Translations under genes and position numbers: made by a program
Shown: in pieces, positions 32,278 through 44,843 of the stretch
Numbering within the stretch: position 1 is the first letter of the stretch
Layout: each line of letters opens with the position of its first letter
Assembly: GCA_001579985.1 (NCBI GenBank)
Contig: LRSR01002236.1
Coordinates: 1-48,408 of the forward strand
DNA length: 48,408 nt
Source: Hypsibius dujardini
Lineage: Eukaryota > Tardigrada > Eutardigrada > Parachela > Hypsibiidae
Direction of reading: 5' to 3'
Notes under the pieces: generated by a model
What the model saw: the letters and a program-made list of their open reading frames with translations, nothing else
Database searches by the model: none
What the model was told of the DNA's origin: nothing

Positions 32278-35200
32278 CTATCGACGGGAGTCTGCCAATT
32301 TATTGTCTTGCGTGGATGAAACGCGCAGCAAGATCGGTTCCATGACCCACCAAATGTCTGCGGAGCGTCGAGATTGGACGAGACTAAAAATATCAGCGGG
32401 AATTGAGTTCGACGGTATGTTTTTGGATATCGAATTTTTCTTACGGTTGGTAAAAATGGTTTTGGATGATGAGCAAAAATTAAACTAATCGAGCAATTAG
32501 TTCGTTGAGTCGACTAAAAAATAGTTACTCAAGATATTTAGCTTAGTTTATTATAGTAATTAAGAGTTAATCTACTTTTAGTCGAAACTTGTCCACTAAA
32601 ACTAGTTTTTGTTGTTTAGTTAAGTACAGTCGTTAATCAAGATTAGCGAGAGTGCGATCGTCAACGTTTGCTATCAATCAACAAAAAGTAACAAAAAAAA
32701 ATACTAATGAACGATTTTGAACATTCGATCAGCCGAAACTGTCGAGGAAAATCGATCAATGAAATCCGGAACTGATTTGCTGCTAGAATCGTCTGCAACA
32801 TCCTAATACGTTTTGCTTGAAATAATTCCCATAAAGTGCGTATTTACCGAAGATAAACCAAAACTGAAGTTATCATGATAGCCAGAAGCAGTGCCATTCC
32901 CGATCCCACACCGTACTGCAGGCGGGAGTACTCTAAAACGAATTAATTCACGCAGTGGAAGATTTAATGACATTACTAATTCTTTCAATTTTGGGAGCTT
33001 TCATACCATTCTTTTGACAAGCAGACGCTTCGCCGCGGAACCCGCAAAGAGGACGATTTGGGACGGGCCAAACATTGGGCCACACAACGCGCCCAGCACT
33101 GCGCAATCGCAATCGCGCGTCCTGTTCCAGAACGACCTGCAATTTATCACACAACCTTCGACTAGCTCATAAGAGATGAATTTCACAACGAAAATCAGAA
33201 TCACCCCCCAATATTTTTTTGAAACAGCCCCATATTTTTATTTGTGTACAGTAGCTCCGCCCCTCAGTCATTGAAAAAAAAATTTAGCTGTTCTGAATCA
33301 ATTTTAGATTCAATTTTAAATTGGATAGCGTAAATAATGTCACTTCAAATTTGTTTTCCCAATTGGCTTTTGCACGTGAAAGTTCAGGAAACCTGGAATC
33401 TGTTTCTCTCTTCCAAACTTTGAAATTTTACCAAAAACACATCCTTGTTACCACAACGATAAACTCATTTGTCATACATTTTTCCATATAGTCTCATGTT
33501 TATGATGACTATAAAAATGTCGTACGGGGAGTAAATAATAATTAAAATTGTCAAATGAGGAGACTAATGGTCATGAAGGTGACTTGCGGAGCCCTTGCAA
33601 AAATTATTTTACTGTTGTGATAACAAGAATGTGGTTTTTTGTCACAAGGGTAACAAGATTTTGGTTTTGATAACAAGGATGTGATTTTAATCAGAATTTC
33701 AAAGTTTGGAAATACACTGAGAGATCTGAGCTGAAGTGACGAATTGTGTGAGTTTGTTGAATTTTCTTTGACATTTTTATTCAAATGTTAATTTTCAATT
33801 TTTAATTTTCAAGATCGACAGCGAAACGTTTTATACAAAACTGACGGATATTTTTCCCGTCTCCGTGTCGAGTTGCGTCACCGCCATGGGGACTATTCGT
33901 TCGCCGACTTTGTCGATGGTCAGCGATTCTGTTTGCTCCGACATGGAGAAGGTTCTGTTCATGAAACGTGCAGCAATCTTTCGGCCACTAAATTCGTCTG
34001 CAGACACGTGGGAGGACGTCGCAATCTCTTGGCGAATATCGTCGACAACCTTCCCAAAAAAATTATTCATCACGTTCGTTTGGTTAAGCGCTGAAGCCAG
34101 CGGAATAATTTTTTAAGTGAAGTAAAAATTGTGCAGAAAAGTCGCAGTTAAAACAGGAATAACGACGGACACCAAAAGTCTGAAACAAGGCGTGAACAAA
34201 TCTGAAATAAAAAATATTGTCCTGAGAAAATTATATACAAATAAATATTTCCTTCCATCGCCGAAAAATTTCATTCTTAATTGAGGCGCGACTTTTCATT
34301 AGCGTTTGTTATCACTTTTTATTTACTTCTTCGCTAAATTGAAACGAATAATTTTTCAACTTGAGCCGAGTTTGTTTAAAAAAGGGGAGGTTCAAACAGT
34401 TGACACTGAAGGACCCCAGAGTCTGAAACAACGCTTAAATAAAATTTCAACAAACGGATGTTTGCTTTCTTCGCCAAGAAAATTCATTATTCCTTGAGGC
34501 GCGGTCTTCGAAGATCACTATGATGAAATTCCTTTTCTTTACCTCCGCCAAAGCCATCATGGACATATATGTTGACATCGGATGTGGCGACACCTGTACG
34601 CTTAAAAAAGAGCGGCAAGCACATTTTATTGCGTAAATGTTGCTTCAAATCAAACTGTCACGTACCGTTTCTCCAGGGATATAAGTGTTGTTATCCAACT
34701 CCTTCGATCGCTTCATCCACTGGCTCTGCATTTGGGTGATATTTTCTCCTTGACCTTTGCCTCGCACCGGCAGAGATTCAATAATTAGCAGGCACTTAAA
34801 TCCCGCCTTGAGGTGGAGAATCTTGATTTGTGCGTGTGAAAAAAACCCACGTCAATCAGTTCGAGTAGAAGGATCACTGCAGTATCGTATCCTCCCGGCC
34901 TCAATGGACAGTTTTATGCCCTAGGGCGTGTATCCCGCCCGTGGCTGCTTTTCAGTTTAAACCTGTGTGCATGTGTATATGCACTGTGTGGCAGTTTAAA
35001 CATGTGTGAGTTTGTGTGTGCGCGTGTGTGTGTGCCTCAATTTTAAACTGTGTGTGCGTGTGTGTGTATGCACGGGGGCGGTGCTTAGCTGTCCCTTGAG
35101 GCCGGGAGGATACAGTAAATTACATCATTTTCTGCGCTGCTGTTGTCCGGCACGTCCCATCCAAAGTTGCCGAAGGAAACGTGTCGAAAGGGGAGAAATG

Positions 35201-37129
35201 CCAGGAAAACCTGCGGTGTGAGAAAAGACACGGAAAATCTTAACGATTTAATTAGACTTTGTACCCATGATGAAGCAACGAAACGAGTTCTTTCAAGCAC
35301 GTATTTACGTAATCGCCTTGAGTCATGTTGATCCGAGCGGCGGTAATCTGCAAATTCAAATTTCATAGAAATGTTTGGTTTCTTGGTTTGGTTTGGTAAT
35401 TTGGTTAACGTTTTACCAGTAATTTGTGTAGAGCGCCCGAGTGACCCCAGTACAAAACCACTGCAAACGAAAGTGACATTGACAGTTTAAGTTCTTGAAT
35501 TTCTAATTACAGCCCAAAAAATAATAACTCTTTTTTTTCGTACATTTCGAATTTTTCATTATCGAAAAAAATTCTTTGCAAAGCTTCCATTGTTTTCAGA
35601 AAACGATTTGGAATTTTAGAGCAAAACTATACTTTTCTTAACCGAAATTGTAATCCTTTTCTCAAACTCAAGTTTTTTTTGTTAACTGCATCTGACTCGA
35701 AACCGAATTCAAAATGAAAAGAAAATGAGTAGCAACATTTTTGAAAGTGAGGGCCGAAGAATGGTTGGCTTAATACGTATGCCCTTGCAATATCAGTTCT
35801 GAAAGTCGGTTTCTGTCATTTTCTGTCTTCCAAATTTTGTTGGCTAAAGCTATTCCATTTCAAATTAAATAATGAGTCAATGTCCGGAAAACACTAGAAT
35901 GACTGGATCATCCTATTTTTTCTGATAATTTGACAATGAAACTTGAAACTTAAACTTAAAACCTGAGTTTTGAAAATAATTATTTTCACGGGTTTTCGCT
36001 CCACCGACCCAAAATTTAATTTAAAATCGATTGACATTAGCTGAATATTATTTTGGAACAAGGGGGCGGAGCCAAAGGTTCGCCAAAAGTTGGTTTTTAA
36101 AACCTCACTGATAAAATAAATCTGGTGCATCATCACTTATATTTTACTAATTTATATAATAAAAAAATGAGAACAAAGAGAAAAGAAACAAATAATGTGA
36201 GAAAAGAAACAAATTAAAAAACAAATTTAGCGTACGTTTTACGTTGTTTTGTGTTGTCGCTTTACCTCGGCTTGTATTCTTTATGAACTGCAAAAGTTTC
36301 TCATAATCCATGTCACTTTTTCTCGAGTCGAACACCAACCGAGTCACTTGAGCGTTGGGCAAAGTGCTCAGCAACACCTGTTTAATGTAGTCAGAAACGT
36401 TTTCGAAGAATGAATTGCTGTTCACGTCACAAACAATCGACACGATGGACCAGCTAAACATTCTGACGAGATTCTCAAACATCATTCGAAATGCGGTTCG
36501 GGAAATGCCACTAGTTGTGATCCAAGTTGGCCACTTTTCCTTGTTTCGGACATCAGGAGCTTGTGCGACGCTGAAATAGATCCCGCAGAGAACTCGGACT
36601 TTATGGCGGAAATAACTCGTGTAAAGAAGAATTTAATGCTGACCTTGTAATGAATAGTTTATCCAATTGAGTGGCAAACTGACCAACTCCGATGGTGTCG
36701 TCGGCCCCTTTTTCAAAAAATTTAGCCAATTGGGTCAAAATCTATTCACATGTACTGTTGTCTGTATATCTTAATGCCTGAAAAGTAAGTTCTCGGTATA
36801 TTGGTCTTGTGATAAAAAATGTTACCTGCCATGACGATAGCCGTAACGTCCGGTGATCTCTCCGGTGAAAATGTTCGTTTTCGGTAGTAATAGAACGCGA
36901 GGATGTTCTCGTACTGCGCAAGCCAGTCCGAATAGGGAGCATTCCCTCCGTGGATGAGCGTTTGCGTCACATTGAGCAGTGGATATTTATTCCGAATGTC
37001 ATCGCGAGCCGAATCGAAAGCCGGGCCGACGTACGACAGTACGCCCAGCCTCAACGGATAGGTCAAGGCCAATGTGATGATCTCAACCTGAAGGACCCTT
37101 CCGGTCGTGTTGAAATTACTGCTGTTCAT
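32278..37129 (-). CDS. NPR-C-like receptor, copy C
   Basis: Twelve exons: 37129-36826, 36707-36644, 36570-36266, 35460-35417, 35347-35309, 35210-35124, 34821-34666, 34593-34543, 34049-33846, 33136-33007, 32932-32848, 32383-32278; 524 residues, every junction GT-AG and in phase. Ligand-binding ectodomain: GPAFD/DSARDDIRNKYPLL in exon 1, FRNKEKWPTWITTSG in exon 3, VVLYWGHSGALHKLL in exon 4, AGFKCLLIIE in exon 7, RFMNRTFSMSE and VTQLDTETG in exon 9, CGFRGEASAC in exon 10. Exon 11 is the single membrane helix (GVGSGMALLLAIMITSVLVY), exon 12 a tail of about 35 residues with VWWVMEPILLR. It lacks kinase-homology and cyclase domains, as in the NPR-C clearance receptor. Nearest relative of copy B. 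A cleavable signal peptide is not evident at the chosen ATG. Confidence 0.88.
33253..33262. repeat. Relic of the GGGGCGGAGC MITE family in intron 9 of copy C
   Basis: GCTCCGCCCC with flanking AATTTTAGATTCAATTTTAA-like sequence similar to the flanks of the complete copies in D. Another core (GGGGGCGGAGCC, about 36062-36073) lies in intron 3 of C, and a diverged one (GGCGCCTCCCC) near 38970 in intron 9 of B. Confidence 0.5.
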
Positions 37130-37409
37130 ATTGCTCGTTGATCATCTGGAGCGGCGAATAAAGTGAACTGATCACTTGCAAAATTTTTAGTACATACAAA
37201 CGCAGGATGGAATCGATGGAAAGGTTATTGTACATACACTTTTGGCCAGAAAAATTGCTACGCTCAATTTGTCAAGAGACAATTTGTTACCGCAAGGCTG
37301 CAGGCCATACAAAAAGTGTGCAGTGTGCAGTATGCAGCATTTCATGTGCAGCATGCACTTGTGGTCTTGTGGCCAACTATTTCCATTATTCTTAGCGAGA
37401 GAATGTATT

Positions 37410-37790
37410 TGGGGTTAAAGTTAATAATACCTAATAAATTTAGTTTACATTTTAAAAAGAGTTCTTTCTATTTATTTATTCTAATTTATATATTTACTAT
37501 TTTTAGTTTTTATTATTTACTGTGACGCCAAACGTACTTTTTCGCTAAAAGCATAACATTCTGGATCGAATGGCAGTGCTAGGGGTTCAGGCTTTGCTGG
37601 ACCCTCAGGGGGCGCCCTCAGGGAATAAACGCGCCTCTGGTGGCAGGAACTGTTGAGATGACAGTTATTTGTCATTTGAACATCGAACAGCGGAAACTGA
37701 TCGAACAATGAATACTTATTCCCGCTTGATGGGAGCGCCATCTGGTGAATCCCTTGCTTGTGTTTATTTTTCACTCATGACATGCACTGC
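37410..37790. repeat. Shared upstream segment of copy C
   Basis: Counterpart of 26130-26640, beginning about 280 bp upstream of the copy C start. It lacks an AT-rich 60-bp piece present in the D version. It also lies just downstream of copy B, so it fills most of the B-C spacer. Confidence 0.7.
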
Positions 37791-38013
37791 GTATTTTCAT
37801 ATATTTTTATACCATGCACTACAACAATTCTGATTTCCTCGCATTCTTCAACAATTAAGTATAAATTCAAAGTTTCAGAAGAGATTATTTGTCGCAACTC
37901 ATAATGTCAGTGTAAATTAAAAATGAAATAGTAAAATATTGTTTAACCGTTTACAGTGAATATAGGAGAACAAAATTAGTACTAAAAGCAGTAGTGCTAA
38001 TGCAGTTTGACAA

Positions 38014-41000
38014 CTACCGACGCGAGTCTGCCAATTTATTGTCTTGCGTGGATGAAGCGCGCAGCAAGATCGGTTCCATGACCCACCAAACGTCTGCTGA
38101 GCGTCGAGATTGGACGAGACTGAAAATATTAACGGAATTTGAGTTCGATAGTGTTTTTGGATATATAGACTTTTTGTTATGATTCGTCGAAAATTATGGA
38201 TTATGAGCAGGGAAGGCAAAAAGTTTGAGTTTGAACAAATTTATCAGTCAAAACTGTCAAGAAAAACTGATCAGTGAATTTCAGAAATTCGCTGATTGCA
38301 TTTACCGAAGATGAACCAAAACTGAAGTTATTGTGATAGCCAGAAGCAGTGCCATTCCCGATCCCACACCGTACTGCAGGCGGGAGTACTCTAAAACAAA
38401 TTGATCCACGCAGTGGAAGATTTAAAAACATTACTAATTTTTTCAATTTTGGGAGTCTTCATACCATTCTTTTGACAAGCAAACGCTTCGCCGCGGAATC
38501 CGCAAAAAGGACGATCTGGAACGGGCCAAACATTGGGCCACACAACGCGCCCAGAACTGCGCAATTGCAGTCGCGCGTCCTGTTCCAGAACGACCTGCAA
38601 TTTATCAGACAACTTTCGACTAGCTCATGAGGGAATATTTTCATAGCAGAAATTCAGAATCAGTCCAATAATTTTTTTTTCTAATAATAATTTATTTAGT
38701 TTACCATGGTGATCGCAAGAACTGTTGTTTGTTGGAATTTTAAAGTTTGAAAAACACTCGCAGATTCCGGTTCCCCGACATTCCCTGTACAGGGGAGCCA
38801 ATTTTTAATACAAGTCAAAATAACATTTATCAATCTTAGCTTACCTAAAATTTAATAACATATCGATTGGTAGTAACAGAATTTTCAGGGGCGGTGCCAC
38901 ACAGAAGTGATTCTGCATTTTTGATTCTGTGGCGCTAGTGGATGCTATAACAAATAAGTCTACAGTGGCGCCTCCCCTCGACCATTGGAAACATTTACTG
39001 TTGCTAATCCACTTTAGAATAAATTTTAAATTGGTTGTCTTTTCAAATTTGTTTTCCGAATTGGCTCTTTGCACTTGAAATTTCAGGACACCTGGAATCT
39101 GTCTCTCTTTTCCAACATTTAAAATTCTACCAAAAACACATTCTTTTTACCATAACGGTAAACTTATTTATCATCAATTTTTCCTTATAAATCCATATTT
39201 ATGATACTATAAAATACTGTTGTATGGGGAGTAAATATTAATTTAAATTGTCGAATGAGGAGATCAAAGGTCATGAAGGTCGTATCCGGAGCCCTTGCCA
39301 AAATTATTTTACCGTTGTGGTAACAAGGATGTGGTTTTTTTGTCAGAATGGTAACAAGCGTGTGGTTTTTGGTCAGAATTTCAAAGTTTGGAAATACACT
39401 GAGAGATCTGAGTTGAAGTGACGAGTTGTGTGAGTTTGTTGAATTTTCTTTGACATTTTTATTCAAATGTCAATTGTTAACTTTCAATCAGTGGCGCGCC
39501 GAGCTTTGGTTTGAGGGGGGGTGTTTTTTATTGTATCCGAAATATTTCCGATAGAACGTAAGGGGGGAGTATTGCATGACAATTCTCAATCATAGTCTTT
39601 TTCTCTAATGGGGGACCCTTGGGGCACTTTTTTGACTTTCGAGGGGGGTTGTAGATCAACGAATCACCCCCCCTCGGCGCGCCACTGCTTTCAATCGTCA
39701 AGATCGACAGCGAAACGTTTTATACAAAACTGACGAATATTTTGCCGATCTCCGTGTCGAGCTGCGTCACCGCCATGGGGATTATTCGTTCGCCGACTTT
39801 GTCGATGATCAGCGATTCTGTTCGCTCCGACATGGAGAAGGTTCTGTTCATGAAACGTGCAGCAATCTTTCGGCCACTAAATTCGTTTGGAGACACGTGG
39901 GAGGACGTCGCAATCTCTTGGCGAATATCGTCGACAACCTTCCCAAAAAAATTATTCTTCACGTTCGTTTAATTAAGCGCGGAAGCCAGCGGAATAATTT
40001 TTTAAGTGAAGTAGAAATTGTGTAGAAAAGTCGCAGTTACAACAGCAATGGACATCAAAAATGTGAAACAAGGCGTGAATAAAATAGGAACAGAAAATAT
40101 TGTCCCGAAAAAATTATGTTCGAATAAATATTTGCTTCCATCGCCGAAAAATGTCATTCTTAATTGAGGCGCGGCTTTTTTATTAAGGTTCGTTATCAAT
40201 TTTTATTTATTTTGGCGCTAAATCCAAAGGAATAATTTTTCAACTGAAACAGAAAAGAAAAAGCGAGATTCAACAGCTGACAACAAGGGATCTCAATAGC
40301 CAGAAACGATCCGCGAATAAAATCAAAAATCAAAAACGGCTGTTTTGAAAACAATAAAAAAAAATCATCAATGTTTGTCGAAAAATACTGAAATTTTTTA
40401 GTCATCCTTATTAAAAAAACGTTTGTAAAATTGAAATTATTCTGCTGAAAAAAAGTGATACGCGCAATAAAATGGCCTTATGACGAATTTCCTTTCTTTA
40501 CCTCCGCCAAAGCCATCATTGACATATAAGTTGACTTCGGATGTGGCGACACCTGTAGGCTTAAAAAAAAGCGACAAGCACATTTTATTTAGGAACTTGG
40601 TTGCTGCAAATCAAACTGTCACCTACCGTTTCTCCAGGGGTGTAAGTGTTGTTATCCCACTCCTTCGACCGCTTCATCCACTGGCTCTGCATTTGGGTGA
40701 TATTTTCTCCTTGACCTTGGCCTCGCACCGGCAGAGGTTCAATAATTAGCAGGCACTTAAATCCCGCCTTGAGGTGGAGAACCTTGATTTGTGTGTGTGA
40801 AGAAACGCACGTCAGTCAGTTCGGGTAGAAGGATCACTGTAGTACCGTATCCTCCCGGCCTCAATGGACAGTTTTATGCCCTAGGGCGTGCATCCCGCCC
40901 GTGGCTGCTTTTTCAATTTAAACCGGTGTGCATGTGTATTTGCACTGTGTGGCAGTTTAAGGGCAACCCGGCGTTTTGAAATCGTTCTTAAATCTCACCG

Positions 41001-44000
41001 GGTCGCCGACCGCAGTGACCATGGATTATTGTTTTCGTGTTCCAATCTATTTTTTTATGACTCATTGTTGAGTTAGGAAACTTTTTGTCCTTTTCAATTT
41101 TTCAAAAACATCCTATGACGTCATCGGACGTAGCCGTCCATCTCGGGCACTCTTTTGATAAGTTTAAATAGCGAATATCTTCTGATTACCCTCCTTTTGC
41201 ACTTTTCCGATAAGCATTTAAAATTGCAACCTTCAAAATTCAGCGTTTTGAGTTAGCAAGATGATGTTGGACACGCCCAACAAGTCCCCATATCCAATCA
41301 TGATAGTTCTTTAACTCACAAGTATCATACTTAGTTTGTAACTCTGTCCACTCTATTAACCCTATTCTGATGTATGTGCCATTTACCTTTATTTCTATAG
41401 TTAAAACTTTACTATATAATAAAGTGTTTTATTATTTCTACGGCAGTTCTACTTCTTCTTTCCTTTCTTCCAGTTTATTTCTCTAGCGGTCTTTACTATC
41501 AGTCTAATAAACTTGTTAACTATCCAACTGACGGTTGGTAGACCTAACAATGAATTACAGAGAAAACGAGGAAGAACCGTAAAAAAAACTTATTTTGGGA
41601 TGGGATGAACTTGGGTCGCTGAGTTTCTCGAATTTTTCTTTGTTACTAGATCAGTCAGCTGAAAACTTTGAATTTTGAAGGTTGCAATTCTAAATACCTA
41701 TCAGGAAAGTGCAAAACGAGGTTAATCAGAAGATATTCGCCATTCAAAGTTATCAAAAGAGTGCCTGAGAAGGACGACTACGTCCGATGAAGTCAAAGAC
41801 ATTTTTTTTGAAAAACTGAAAAATATAAAAGTTTGCCACTTCAAAAAGAAGTTAGAAAAAATTAGACCGGGACACGATAACAAAAATTCATGGCGACCCG
41901 GCGAGATTTTTGGGTGATTTCAAAGCGCCGCGTTGCCCTTAAACGTGTGTATGCGTGTGTGTGTCTCAATTTTAAACTGAGTGGGCGTGTTTGTATGCAC
42001 GGGGGCGTTGCTTAGCTGTCCCTTGAGGCCGGGAGGATACAGTAATTTACATCACTTTCTGCGCTGCTGTTGTCCAGCACGTCCCATCCAAAGTTGCCAA
42101 AGGAAACGTGTCGAAAGGGGAGAAATGCCAGAAATACCTGCGGTGTAAGAAAAGATAGAAAATTGGGATGATTTAATCATACTTTCTATACTTGATGAAG
42201 CAATAAAAGGGATCTACTCAAGCACGCATTTACATAATCGCCTTGAGTCATGTTGATCCGAGCGGCGGTAATCTGCAGATTCAAATTCCATAGAAATATT
42301 GGCTTTCTCAACATGAAAGAGGAGGTTAATTTGGTTAATGTTTTACCAGTAATTTGTGTAGAGCGACCGAGTGACCCCAGTACAATACCACTAAAAACGA
42401 AGGTGACATTGACAGTTTAAGTCTGCGAATTTCCGATCACAGCCACAAAAAATTTAACTGTACTTTTGCATACGTCTCGAATTGTGATTGTCGAAAAAAG
42501 CTCTTTGCCAAGCTTTTATTGATCGTTAAAAAAATACTTTAGAACATTAGAATCTTAGACCTTGGGACCTTGAGACCTTGAGACGTTAGAGCAGAACTAT
42601 ATATTTCTTTAGCGAAATTTAAATATTCGTTTCAAACTGAAGTTTGTTTTGTTCACTGCATTCCGCTTGAACCCTAATTCAAAATAAAAGGAGATCAGCA
42701 GCCAAGTTTTTGAAAGTAGAAGCCGAAGTAATACGTGTGCCCTCACTATCAATTCCGAAAGCCGATTTCTAACATTGCCACACCGTAGTGCTCATTGCTC
42801 TATTTCTTCGAACTTTTGTTGGCTGAAACTATCCCTTTCAAACTAAATTTCGGATCAAATAATGAAAAAAAATGTTAACAGGCTACAAACTTTAGAAATC
42901 TGAATTTTTCATTTGGAACGAAATGACACTTATCATCTGACCCTTAAATATTATGATCGAGCCCGGTTCACTTCCCTTACTTGAGGCTATTTTCGGAGGG
43001 GCAACGTGGATTGCCTCAGCCTTTTCAAATATCGATGTTTTTACAGTCAAAATCATAGAAAATAAAATCTTTCAGGATTTTCGGGTCAAGAAAAGAAAAG
43101 AAACAAATTAAAAATCAAATTCAGCGTACGTTTTACGTTGTTCTGTGCTGTCGCTTACCTCGGCTTGTATCCTTTATGAACTGCAAAAGTTTCTCATAAT
43201 CCATGTCCCTTTTTCTCGAGTCGAACACCAACCGGGTCACTTGAGCGTTGGGCAAAGTGCTCAGCAACATCTGAGCAATGTAATCAGAATAGTTGTCAAA
43301 GAACGGATTACTGTTCACGTCACAAACAACCGACACGATGGACCAGCTAAACATTCTGACGAGATTCTCAAACATCATTCGAAATGCGGTTCGGGAAAGG
43401 CCACTAGTTGTAATCCAAGTTGGCCACTTTTCCTTGTTTCGGAAATCAGGAGCTTGAAAGACGCTGAAAGATCCCGCAGAGAACTCGGACTTTATGGCGG
43501 AAATAACTCGTGTAAAGAAGCTTTTAATGCCGACCTTGTAATGAATAGTTTATCCAATTGAGTGGCAAACTGACCAACTCCGATGGTGTCGTCGGTCCCT
43601 TTATTGAAAAAGTTGGCCAGTTGGGTGAAAAAAAATGTATATGTATTGTTGTGTGTAGTCGCTGAAAACCGTCATCTAATTTGACTTGTTTCCTTCATTT
43701 CTATGCAAAAGGTGAATATTTATTTGTTGACGTATTTCTAATCTATATATGCAAATCGGGCAGAAATTTAAATTAAATCGAGTAGGATGAGGTATTTCCT
43801 TCAGGAATCGACCCTTGAACATTTCAAAAAAAAACAGCACTCGGGTAGTCGATAATCTGGCAATCAATGTATATGTACAGCGACCTATTTATTTTTCGTT
43901 TTTTGTTGTTGTCTCTTTCGCGGTTATTTTGTTTGAATTTACGAGCTTTTTACTTTATAACGGAAAAATAATTTAAGAAAAATCCTTTTTTCGGTATGTT

Positions 44001-44336
44001 TTGGTCTTATGAAAAAGAAAAAGAAATGGTACCCGCCATGACGTAAGCCGTAACGTCCGGTAATCTCTCCGGTGAAAATGGTCGTGTACGGTAGTAATAA
44101 AACGCGAGCATGTTCTCGTACTCCGCAAGCCAGTCCGAATAGGGAGCATTCCCTCCGTGGATGAGCGTTTGCGTCACATTGAGCAGTGGATATTTATTCC
44201 GAATGTCATTGCGAGCCGAATCGAAAGCCGGGCTGATGTAGGCCAGTCCGCCCAGCAGCAACGGATAGGTCAAGGCCAGCGTGATGATCTCAACCTGCAG
44301 GACCCTTCCGGTCGCGGTGAAATTACTGCTGTTCAT
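38014..44336 (-). CDS. NPR-C-like receptor, copy B
   Basis: Twelve exons: 44336-44033, 43598-43535, 43463-43159, 42390-42347, 42272-42234, 42137-42051, 40782-40627, 40552-40502, 39938-39735, 38594-38465, 38390-38306, 38119-38014; 524 residues, intact, exon lengths identical to copy C. Ectodomain (exons 1-10) matches the ANF-receptor fold, ending in WPVPDRPFCGFRGEAFAC as in natriuretic peptide receptors. Exon 11: one membrane helix (GVGSGMALLLAITITSVLVH). Exon 12: tail VWWVMEPILLR...LADSRR and stop; in C the last two codons and stop differ in bases but not in sense, so this end is real. Exons 1, 3 and 7 contain N-glycosylation sequons or single Cys. Role inferred: surface peptide receptor or clearance receptor without cyclase output. 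Introns 1, 6 and 9 have grown by insertion relative to C. Confidence 0.88.
39489..39687. mobile_element. hAT-type MITE in intron 9 of copy B
   Basis: 199 bp with ends CAGTGGCGCGCCGAG and CTCGGCGCGCCACTG, flanked by a perfect 8-bp duplication CTTTCAAT (39481-39488 and 39688-39695). The CAGTG start and 8-bp duplication are hallmarks of hAT elements. The matching place in copy C has no insertion. Confidence 0.92.
40961..41938. mobile_element. TTAA-flanked long-inverted-repeat element in intron 6 of copy B
   Basis: Ends GGGCAACCCGGCGTTTTGAA and the complement of GGGCAACGCGGCGCTTTGAA, flanked by TTAA on both sides (40957-40960, 41939-41942); copy C has the empty site CAGTTTAAACATG. The inverted arms extend about 300 bp each (e.g. 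TCTTCTGATTACCCTCCTTT against its counterpart near 41720). TTAA target duplications are made by piggyBac and Sola3-type transposases; no transposase gene is present. A solo LTR is inserted in its centre. Confidence 0.9.
41265..41549. mobile_element. Solo LTR nested in the TTAA element
   Basis: 285 bp, TGTTGGACAC...GACCTAACA, flanked by the 4-bp duplication ATGA (41261-41264 and 41550-41553). It has an ACTATATAATAAAG box in the middle. No internal region remains. Terminal sequence relates it to the LTR at 27973-28302. It is younger than the TTAA element that holds it. Confidence 0.85.
43640..43990. other. Extra DNA in intron 1 of copy B
   Basis: Intron 1 is 434 bp in B but 118 bp in C. The additional AT-rich stretch here has no recognised ends or genes and is probably a decayed insertion. 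Confidence 0.5.
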
Positions 44337-44843
44337 ATTGCTCGTTGATCATCTTGAGCTCTTGAGCGGCGAATAAAACGGACTGATCACTGGCAAAATT
44401 TTCAGTATTTTACAAGCGCAGAATGGAATTGATACAAAGGGTATTATACATACGACTGCAGGTTCAAGAAATGAGCTACCAGTGAAGAAATCGTTTACCC
44501 AGAAGCAATCTCCCTAGAAAGAAGAGCATTCTTTGGTTCAGTTCCCGAAAGCATTGAGCCGACTTGAAGGAAAATATCTGATTGAAGAGACGATAATGTT
44601 TAATTGTTTGATCGTGCATTTGTCAAGGGAATATTCAATTAACCCTGAACGCAGATCTCTTGGTCTATTGCGTAAATTTTAACCCTTTGGGTTAAAACTA
44701 CTACGTTGCATACTATTCATCGCTTAAGCCACTGCCAAGTGCAAATTTTTGAAAATGTCTTAAATCAAAGGATTGACCTGCTTTTCTGTTCGAAATAACC
44801 AGGAAACAACTGAAAATTGCAGAATTCCAGGTCAGAAGTTGAA

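Noticed and set aside
37994-38182. Plus-strand frame MQFDNYRRESANLL..., also present at 32258-32488 and apparently conserved.
   Set aside because: It is antisense to the conserved tail exon 12 of copies B and C; conservation comes from the minus-strand gene.
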